From: a virus
Length of the DNA: 29,116 nucleotides
Strand: one strand, 5' to 3'
IMG/VR virus record: IMGVR_UViG_3300030333_004295
Coordinates: 20,890-50,005 of that record
Positions 24,701 through 29,116 of the stretch are shown one piece after another. Numbering within the stretch: the first letter of the stretch is position 1; each line of letters starts with the position of its first letter. The translations under genes were made by a program, and so were the position numbers. The notes beneath the pieces are model-generated. The model had not been told where the DNA came from. It saw only the letters and a list, made by a program, of their open reading frames with translations, and ran no database searches.

Positions 24701-27700
24701 GTTATGATAGGCTTACAAAAGACGAAAGAGAGATTGAAGCTAAAGAACATTATAATGTAGGAGTTGCTCCTGACTATCAAAAAGACACAAACTTTAGTAT
24801 TTATGTAGATGATGAAGGATATCCTCATGTTAATGCTACAACCAGATATAATCCATATAATTTTCCTATCTACTTTGTTAGAAGAATAGGTAAATATTTA
24901 ACAGATGATGATCCTTTAAAATTAAATCCAAGTCAAGACACTGTAAAAGTTGTTGAAGAGACTATTCTTGATGGCGCTGGTCCTTTTATAGATAGGTCTT
25001 TACTTGCAAATGCAATAAGCGGTCATTTTACATTTTCAGAAAGTGGACAAGGTTATCAAGTAAAAGAAGGATCTACTGAACCAACCTTAATAGAAAATCC
25101 ATTTGATCCAACACAAAAATTTGATACTCGTGGAAATTATATCAGTAATGCAATTTTAAACACTAACAATCTAACGATTCTATTGGCTAGATTAGCAGAA
25201 GCAACTATGCCAGGAACTATAAAAGCTGTAAAAAGATATAAAGACAGGACAGAAAGAAAAAGCGAAATAGACACTGATCCTGCTTCTCCTACATTTGGAA
25301 AAAGATTAACTCCTTATAAAGAAGAAATAAACTTAACAAATGAACAAATAAAATTTTGGACTGGTTGGAGTGATATAAAACTAACAACTGAATATTTAGA
25401 AGCACAATATGCAATGACAGCCAGAAAGTTTCAAAAAAGACAAAGGACTATAAAAGAAAAACTAGCTGCTTCTTTTTATGAAGGACAATCTCCAGAAGAT
25501 TTTGAAAGACTTGCAATTCAATTAAACGAAGAATATTATGGATATGCTAGAGAATTTGCACAGAAAACGGCAGCTATCACTTGGTTTACAAAAAACTACA
25601 AAACAATAAATGCAAGCCCTGTTAAAGTTTTAAGAGAAGAAGTAGGTTTATCGTTAGAAGAAGCTCTTGAATTAGCCCAAGTAGGAGATCAAGGATCGGT
25701 TACAGGAATTGAATTTTTTACTCCTCTTAAACTTACTCAAGGAGATTTACAGAAGTTTGTTGATTCTGAAAACAAGATGTACTCTGAAGAACAAAAAGAA
25801 TCTCCTTATAGAGCTTTTATAAATGTCAACGAAAAAGTATATAAAGAAATGTCCGCTATTCCTTTATTTGTACATGGAGACGAAGAAAGCAGAAACGATC
25901 CTAGAATATTAAATTTTGATCCAGATGTTTTTGATAAATTAAAAGAAAAATATAAAAGAGATCAAAACTTTGATGGAGGAGAAATATCTTTTCCTGTTCC
26001 CAATGTAGTTGAAGAACCCTCTGAAAGAATCAATCCTTTTACAGGAGAGCCTTACGAAGAACAAATGGAACGACTCGGTTTTGTTGGTGGAGGAGCTTTA
26101 AGAATTATACTTAAAGAAGCTTCAAAGAAAGCAAGTAAAGGCGCTGCAAAACTTGAAAAAGACGAAGAACAAATTATTAAAAATATACAAGGACCAAAAA
26201 CTAAAACAGTTCCTACAGATAAAACAGATACAGAACTAGACGAAATATTTGGTCCGTTAAATCTTGGTCCAGAAAAAAGAGCAGAAATTAAAAGTCAATT
26301 AAAAAAAACAAAAGGTGAACCGCTTCCGAAAGCATTAGAAACTGAGCTTGGCATAAGCGCTAAAAATTTAGCAGAAGGAAAAATAAGCTATGATGACTTT
26401 AGAAAAATTTCGCAAAAAGATATGCAACTATACAGTGGTCCTGTAACAAAAATTCCAGAACTTCCTAAATTAGAAGAAGTAGCTTCTGTTTTACCAGATA
26501 GTAAACTTAAATCTGGAATTTCTGAACTTAATAAAACTTTTAAATCAGGAGAAAAAGTTTCTTTACGTTTAGATATTCCTTCTTATAAAAATTATAATAC
26601 TTGGATTATGACTGTTCATAAACCTAAAGCAGATAAAGTTTTAGGCTATGGCAGAGCAGCAAAAATTAATAATGTTAAGTTTTTCAATAAAAATCCTGGT
26701 GCAGCTCTTTATACTGCTGTAGGAGGAGGTAAAACTCCTAGTGCTGCAATGGATGGTTCTTGGGTAAAACAATCAGAAAAAAGTGTTAGAGACGAAGCCG
26801 TACAAATAATTAAAGGCGGTAAAACTACAAAGTATACAGAAGAACAATTAAAAAACAATCAAGTTAAAGACTGGATTCAAATAAATTATAATCCTAGAAG
26901 AGCTTCTTTTTTCTACGATAAAAAATTTGGTTTACCTATCGAATCATCAGACGAAGTAATACAAGTTGGAAATGTTGTTCTTGCTAAAAATCCAAAAATT
27001 GGAAAGCCTACAGAAATAAGTTTAACGGCAGACGTAGCTAAAGCTTTAAATAAAAAATTTAAAACAGACCAATTTAAAAAGGGCCAAAGAATTACATTTG
27101 TAAAAGGAGGAACAGCTAGAAACTATCGTAAAGAGTACGACAATTATCACAGTTCTGAAAAACAAAAGAAAGACAGGGCGCACAGAAACAACGCTAACAG
27201 AAAGCTAAAAAGAGAAGGAAGGATTGTAAAAGGTGACGGAAAGGATGTTGATCATAAAGACGGAAATCCTAGAAACAACTCACCAAGTAATTTAACTGTT
27301 AAGAAAAAAGAAAGCAATCGATCTTTTAGTAGAAGACTCTCTGCAAGAAACGGTGGAGACGCTACAGAACTAAAAAACGATCAAAGACAATACGTAGAGT
27401 TTTATAATATGGCTGTAAAAGCTGGAATTGCTTATCCAGAAATAGTAGCTGCTCAAGCTAGTTTAGAGTCTTCTCATGGTACTTCTGATTTAACTACAAA
27501 GTACAATAATCCTTTTGGAATTAAAGTTTTAAGAAAAGCAGAAGTTGAAGCAAACCAACCTTCTGTACAAATGAACACAAAAGAAGTTATAGATGGCAAA
27601 GAAATAGTGTCTAAAGAAACTTTTAGAGTATATGACAGCATACAAGAATCTTTTGAAGGCTATAAAGAAAAAGTAGCTCATCCTAGATACGATGCAATAA

Positions 27701-27822
27701 GAGAAGCTAAAACTAAAGAAGAGTATGCAAGAGCTATACAAGATGGAGGATATGCTTCTGATCCAGACTATGCTGATAAACTTGTAAATATTGCAAACAG
27801 ATATCAGCCTTTTATAAAATAA
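21772..27822 (+). CDS. Giant polyvalent virion protein with HNH-like motif and C-terminal glucosaminidase
   Basis: This is a 2016-residue protein, probably ejected with the DNA. Residues 1-1550 are mostly charged helical segments with short hydrophobic patches (for example SILAVLGITGVVKLAGG and IPLISTFFSFSAESIRMAAN). Residues about 1590-1745 match the style of large polyvalent-protein domains (VSLRLDIPSYKNYNTW; RASFFYDKKFGLP; EVIQVGNVVLAKN). Residues 1825-1841 (DVDHKDGNPRNNSPSNL) resemble the DNA-binding core of HNH_3-type proteins. Residues 1880-2016 look like a glucosaminidase (GH73/FlgJ-type) domain with catalytic Glu1899 in AQASLESSHG, followed by NNPFGIK and VYDSIQESFEGY. In podoviruses the giant internal protein digests peptidoglycan during entry (T7 gp16 has an N-terminal transglycosylase). 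Here the hydrolase sits at the C-terminus and is of a different type. Confidence 0.85.
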   Translation: MTNLFELYRIYDSASEEQKNQLKRTYGGALSEPVEAIFNLGASTLIDTPYVPPTSGVAFLSEENQKYMSDFQKEPEGLEQARKQKKQASQYLLQDIYEAAVGEENVEMRQRGEYMSPTITRPEGLGPNVVRELGSLGAAIIGVNKVTAPIKTFDKFKKTGALLKAEAAGQLALDPMQDNLANIIGEWIPDDSWFSSFEEYILEPVKYDKDDTELEARIKMGGESILAVLGITGVVKLAGGTYRAGKEQIGKIDTSGIKVPDAFMEVLKDLKGQSAEVKKAFVDQIKTSYNNSIKNRKSNKIKESLIERRKRAEQRGDVQKGTADTEALEGGWFNSLNSKYFENELMRTVGERLRVTFSPRQGVPIKMHERYLKMQGLQEKQFTEIAHIIRNIDTSFGSTIERLFEKIPTVGRSEERDKIFKQIDNILYTDRRFPAIKTSKGFQPSVKQTEEFNRQLKLLPEELREPVKTLRQYQDSLSRRLSMLPDMDPTKVEEIIDNLGFYVRKSYKLREAGKWYPSGSLEKAARIDIKKQYLEQTTKGKELNRRLTAPQQEGETLAQYKIRVSSAQKELDTAIDTIIEGLAKAEKGKDYFSLMGVKSKYSNKGLNNLLKERLKMPTSVQKFLGRIDDPLDKFEISATKTVRRLEEQKFYNDIHEQGRGLYIFKDLNTAPSGFKVQIPEGYGKLSGMYTNDANARFIQNVDEISLFIGQGNFAKWARAGGFVKSIMHAVNTIYSHGTQFINVVGAGIGAMANGNNPFSKEFAKGLELLVKRGAKTTDKQIQKELAEAAEYNLFGKNILASEYTQGIKEFTKGRKGKTWQMLDTLYRFTGAKYLNEAFTTAYRSGDELFKLGMWKQETKFFNKINDLLPEDPKFNKYRIENTKQEASDVVSGVLQNYDFLPRGVKKLRGIPLISTFFSFSAESIRMAANTMRRTFQEIKLGREMIKDGATEAGQLMMRRGIRRGAAFGAVGYLAEGGYDRLTKDEREIEAKEHYNVGVAPDYQKDTNFSIYVDDEGYPHVNATTRYNPYNFPIYFVRRIGKYLTDDDPLKLNPSQDTVKVVEETILDGAGPFIDRSLLANAISGHFTFSESGQGYQVKEGSTEPTLIENPFDPTQKFDTRGNYISNAILNTNNLTILLARLAEATMPGTIKAVKRYKDRTERKSEIDTDPASPTFGKRLTPYKEEINLTNEQIKFWTGWSDIKLTTEYLEAQYAMTARKFQKRQRTIKEKLAASFYEGQSPEDFERLAIQLNEEYYGYAREFAQKTAAITWFTKNYKTINASPVKVLREEVGLSLEEALELAQVGDQGSVTGIEFFTPLKLTQGDLQKFVDSENKMYSEEQKESPYRAFINVNEKVYKEMSAIPLFVHGDEESRNDPRILNFDPDVFDKLKEKYKRDQNFDGGEISFPVPNVVEEPSERINPFTGEPYEEQMERLGFVGGGALRIILKEASKKASKGAAKLEKDEEQIIKNIQGPKTKTVPTDKTDTELDEIFGPLNLGPEKRAEIKSQLKKTKGEPLPKALETELGISAKNLAEGKISYDDFRKISQKDMQLYSGPVTKIPELPKLEEVASVLPDSKLKSGISELNKTFKSGEKVSLRLDIPSYKNYNTWIMTVHKPKADKVLGYGRAAKINNVKFFNKNPGAALYTAVGGGKTPSAAMDGSWVKQSEKSVRDEAVQIIKGGKTTKYTEEQLKNNQVKDWIQINYNPRRASFFYDKKFGLPIESSDEVIQVGNVVLAKNPKIGKPTEISLTADVAKALNKKFKTDQFKKGQRITFVKGGTARNYRKEYDNYHSSEKQKKDRAHRNNANRKLKREGRIVKGDGKDVDHKDGNPRNNSPSNLTVKKKESNRSFSRRLSARNGGDATELKNDQRQYVEFYNMAVKAGIAYPEIVAAQASLESSHGTSDLTTKYNNPFGIKVLRKAEVEANQPSVQMNTKEVIDGKEIVSKETFRVYDSIQESFEGYKEKVAHPRYDAIREAKTKEEYARAIQDGGYASDPDYADKLVNIANRYQPFIK

Positions 27823-27825
27823 CGC

Positions 27826-27854
27826 TTGACAAATTTTAAAATGGATACTATAAT
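27826..27854 (+). promoter_or_regulatory. Perfect consensus sigma-70 promoter before the lysis-type gene group
   Basis: TTGACA (27826-27831), a 17-base spacer, and TATAAT (27849-27854) form a 12/12 match 3 bases after the stop of the giant virion gene. Start of transcription is expected near 27861. It would drive the membrane-protein genes from 28015 on. The ATG of the small gene at 27855 touches the -10 box, so this promoter could not serve that ATG with a normal leader. Confidence 0.85.
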
Positions 27855-28031
27855 ATGTTATTGTACACCGAAGAACAATTAGAAAACGCTTACGAAATTT
27901 ATCGAACTCATCAAGCTAGACAAGATTTAAGCTTTATGAGTTTAGAACATTTTCGCTTATTCTATGAGCAACTGGCTGAAGAAGTATTAACAGGTGACAT
28001 AGAGGAGAGTTATAGTGGGTTTTCCATTTGA
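27855..28031 (+). CDS. Small acidic helical protein of unknown function
   Basis: A 58-residue protein, MLLYTEEQLENAYEIYRTHQ continuing ARQDLSFMSLEHFRLFYEQL and ending SYSGFSI. It reads as two or three amphipathic helices and looks like a genuine small phage protein (TEEQLExAYxIYRxHx and FRxxYEQ patterns). Its ATG lies directly after the -10 box at 27849-27854. It must therefore be translated from read-through transcripts out of the upstream gene, or from a later start such as TTG 27861 near the predicted +1. No ribosome site is evident. The last 17 bases overlap the next gene, whose AGAGGAGAG site (28001-28009) lies within it. Confidence 0.6.
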   Translation: MLLYTEEQLENAYEIYRTHQARQDLSFMSLEHFRLFYEQLAEEVLTGDIEESYSGFSI

Positions 28032-28455
28032 AATAATAACAATGCTTGGTTCTACTTTATTAAGTAGTTTGCTAAGTATATGGTCACAAAGCAGAAAAGC
28101 TAAAGAAGAACAACAAAAACTTCTTATAACGAGAGGTGAGTTTGAGATGAAAGCTAAACAGCAATCTCTTGATCATGGCCTACAAGATAAAGGCTTTGCT
28201 TGGACAAGAAGAATAATAGCATTAACTGCTATATTTGCTATTGTGTTATTACCTAAACTTGTAGCAGTTTTTGCACCAGATGTAGATGTAACTGTAGGAT
28301 TTACAAATTGGAATCCTGGTTTTTGGTTTTTTAGAGATGGAAGAGAGGTTTTTGAATGGATTACATTTCAAGGTTTGGTAATCACGCAGTTAGATACCAA
28401 TTTAGTATCGGCTATAATTGGTATGTACTTTGGTGGTAGTTTAGTTAAAAAGTAG
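28015..28455 (+). CDS. Phage membrane protein, probable holin-like
   Basis: A 146-residue protein starting at GTG 28015, supported by the strong AGAGGAGAG ribosome site at 28001-28009. Hydrophobic segments lie at residues 6-23 (EIITMLGSTLLSSLLSIW) and 67-88 (RIIALTAIFAIVLLPKLVAV). A weaker one is at 127-143 (TNLVSAIIGMYFGGSLV). A charged coiled-coil stretch (25-60) sits between the first two. I recall similar proteins in marine phages, sometimes annotated as holin or unknown membrane protein. Location after the end of the structural block and beside two more membrane proteins favours a lysis role, timing host membrane disruption. This is inference from topology and context. Confidence 0.65.
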   Translation: MGFPFEIITMLGSTLLSSLLSIWSQSRKAKEEQQKLLITRGEFEMKAKQQSLDHGLQDKGFAWTRRIIALTAIFAIVLLPKLVAVFAPDVDVTVGFTNWNPGFWFFRDGREVFEWITFQGLVITQLDTNLVSAIIGMYFGGSLVKK

Positions 28456-28465
28456 AGGAATGAAT

Positions 28466-28840
28466 ATGCAAAATCAAATGGGTGGCTTTCAAGGAGACAT
28501 GGATAGGAATGAGGTCGAAATTGATCTTAATAAATTTATGGCGCTCCTTCAAGAAAAGTCTGATCTTAAAGATCGTATAAGGGAACTTGAAGATGAGAAG
28601 AACGATAACCCTTATCAAAAATTTATATTTGTAGCAGAAGCAATAGACAGTTGGAGGATAATTCCAAGAGCTTTCTTATCTATCTATATGTATCTGTTAT
28701 ATTTTACAACATTCTGGTTCATGGATTTAGCTGAACCGACCTTTGAACAATCAGGATTGATCTCGATTGTTGTGGGTGCTGGCGCAGCTTGGTTTGGATT
28801 ATATACAAACAGCCATAAGCCAGATAGTAAAAAAGACTAG
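28466..28840 (+). CDS. Membrane protein with N-terminal coiled coil, possible holin
   Basis: A 124-residue protein. ATG 28466 is preferred over ATG 28460 because the GAGGA ribosome site (28455-28459) is 6 bases from the former and abuts the latter. The soluble N-terminal part has a coiled coil (EIDLNKFMALLQEKSDLKDR, then IRELEDEK). Two membrane segments follow, AFLSIYMYLLYFTTFWFMDL and LISIVVGAGAAWFGLYTN, with a charged tail ending DSKKD. Two closely spaced membrane helices with a cytoplasmic N-terminus and charged tail fit several holin classes. An AWFGLY(T/V)NS end recurs, as I recall, in phage membrane proteins. A holin or antiholin partner of the protein at 28015 is a reasonable guess. 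Confidence 0.65.
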   Translation: MQNQMGGFQGDMDRNEVEIDLNKFMALLQEKSDLKDRIRELEDEKNDNPYQKFIFVAEAIDSWRIIPRAFLSIYMYLLYFTTFWFMDLAEPTFEQSGLISIVVGAGAAWFGLYTNSHKPDSKKD

Positions 28841-28852
28841 AGGTAAAAACTA

Positions 28853-29032
28853 ATGAGTTTAATATTATTTTTAATAATTATCGTCATGGGTATTATGTGG
28901 CATTGTGAGCCAAACATGATGCGAGACATGGTTGCTAAATCTAAAATTGTTTTAGAAAAAGCAAAAGTTCTTGTAGTCAAATGTAAAAAATACTTAGTAG
29001 ATATAAAAGATTTGTTTAAGTATAAAGGGTAA
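28853..29032 (+). CDS. Small single-pass membrane protein
   Basis: A 59-residue protein starting MSLILFLIIIVMGIMWHCEP with a hydrophobic N-terminal segment (residues 2-16) and a basic helical tail (KIVLEKAKVLVVKCKKYLVD; end KDLFKYKG). An AGAGGTAAA ribosome site lies at about 28839-28847. Cys18 is followed by Glu and there is no classical lipobox. It could be a spanin-like or holin-accessory protein given its two membrane-protein neighbours. With one membrane segment and a positive tail, its topology is probably N-out/C-in by the positive-inside rule. No family is recognised. Confidence 0.6.
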   Translation: MSLILFLIIIVMGIMWHCEPNMMRDMVAKSKIVLEKAKVLVVKCKKYLVDIKDLFKYKG

Positions 29033-29052
29033 TCTTTATCTTAACAATAGGA

Positions 29053-29087
29053 GTCTCTTAGAACGCTCATATGGAGGTCTGAGAGGC
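29053..29087 (+). promoter_or_regulatory. Hairpin after the last gene
   Basis: GTCTCTTAGA (29053-29062) pairs with TCTGAGAGGC (29078-29087): ten pairs including two G-T pairs, with a 15-base loop containing CATATG. No T-run follows (ATTTATAAAC), so a rho-independent terminator is not supported. It may be an mRNA-stabilising element or part of a leader of the next gene outside the window. The remainder of 29033-29116 contains no gene. Confidence 0.45.
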
Positions 29088-29116
29088 ATTTATAAACAGC
29101 ATTCTTGCTTATAATA

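Noticed and set aside
27240-27330. HNH motif as an inserted homing endonuclease
   Set aside because: It is in frame within a continuous virion protein and followed by another domain, with no intron or free-standing gene boundaries.
29110-29115. TATAAT at the window end as a promoter
   Set aside because: No -35-like sequence is found at 16-18 bases upstream (29087-29092 reads CATTTA); it could not be supported without the sequence beyond the edge.

Overview
This window looks like the packaging, structural and lysis half of a short-tailed (podovirus-type) double-stranded DNA phage genome, read entirely on the + strand. The DNA is AT-rich, coding is very dense, and all three standard stop codons are used. 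The gene families recall marine phages of AT-rich alphaproteobacteria (SAR11/SAR116-type hosts). That host guess is an inference from family resemblance and composition, not something the sequence proves. No tape-measure, tail-sheath or long-tail tube gene is visible. The order portal, scaffold, coat, tail adaptor, tail nozzle, fibre, internal virion proteins fits a podovirus.

Layout. 1-921: the end of one gene, two very lysine-rich small proteins, and a small recombinase-domain-like DNA-binding protein in the small-terminase position. 884-2587: large terminase. 2591-4777: portal. 4809-5801: an acidic virion-associated protein. 5802-5959: a structured untranslated stretch. 5960-7888: scaffold and major capsid protein. 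7912-8450: a GC-rich hairpin and three small basic proteins. 8450-10848: tail adaptor and nozzle. 10852-15315: a giant fibre with 32 tandem 17-residue repeats and a self-cleaving S74 chaperone tail. 15319-15894: a small unknown protein and a small membrane protein. 15897-27822: five genes probably encoding internal or ejected virion proteins. They end in a 2016-residue polyvalent protein carrying an HNH-like DNA-binding motif and a C-terminal glucosaminidase domain. 27826-29032: a perfect consensus sigma-70 promoter followed by one small soluble protein and three small membrane proteins, probably holin/lysis-related. The last 84 bases hold a hairpin and no gene.

How it works together. The terminase pair packages DNA through the portal into a prohead built by scaffold and coat. 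Adaptor and nozzle close the head and form the short tail. The fibre, folded and released by its S74 domain, should bind the host. The A/Q/N-rich, cationic and giant polyvalent proteins are good candidates for the ejectosome that carries DNA across the envelope, with the glucosaminidase opening the cell wall. The membrane proteins at the end probably act in lysis.

Regulation. Two 12/12 matches to TTGACA-N17-TATAAT are present, one inside terL and one at the start of the lysis cluster. This suggests host-polymerase transcription of these blocks. Genes are tightly coupled (TAATG, ATGA and 2-4 nt gaps), with strong AGAGGAG-type ribosome sites before some structural genes. No tRNA, CRISPR array, integrase or insertion sequence was seen, and no classic intrinsic terminator.
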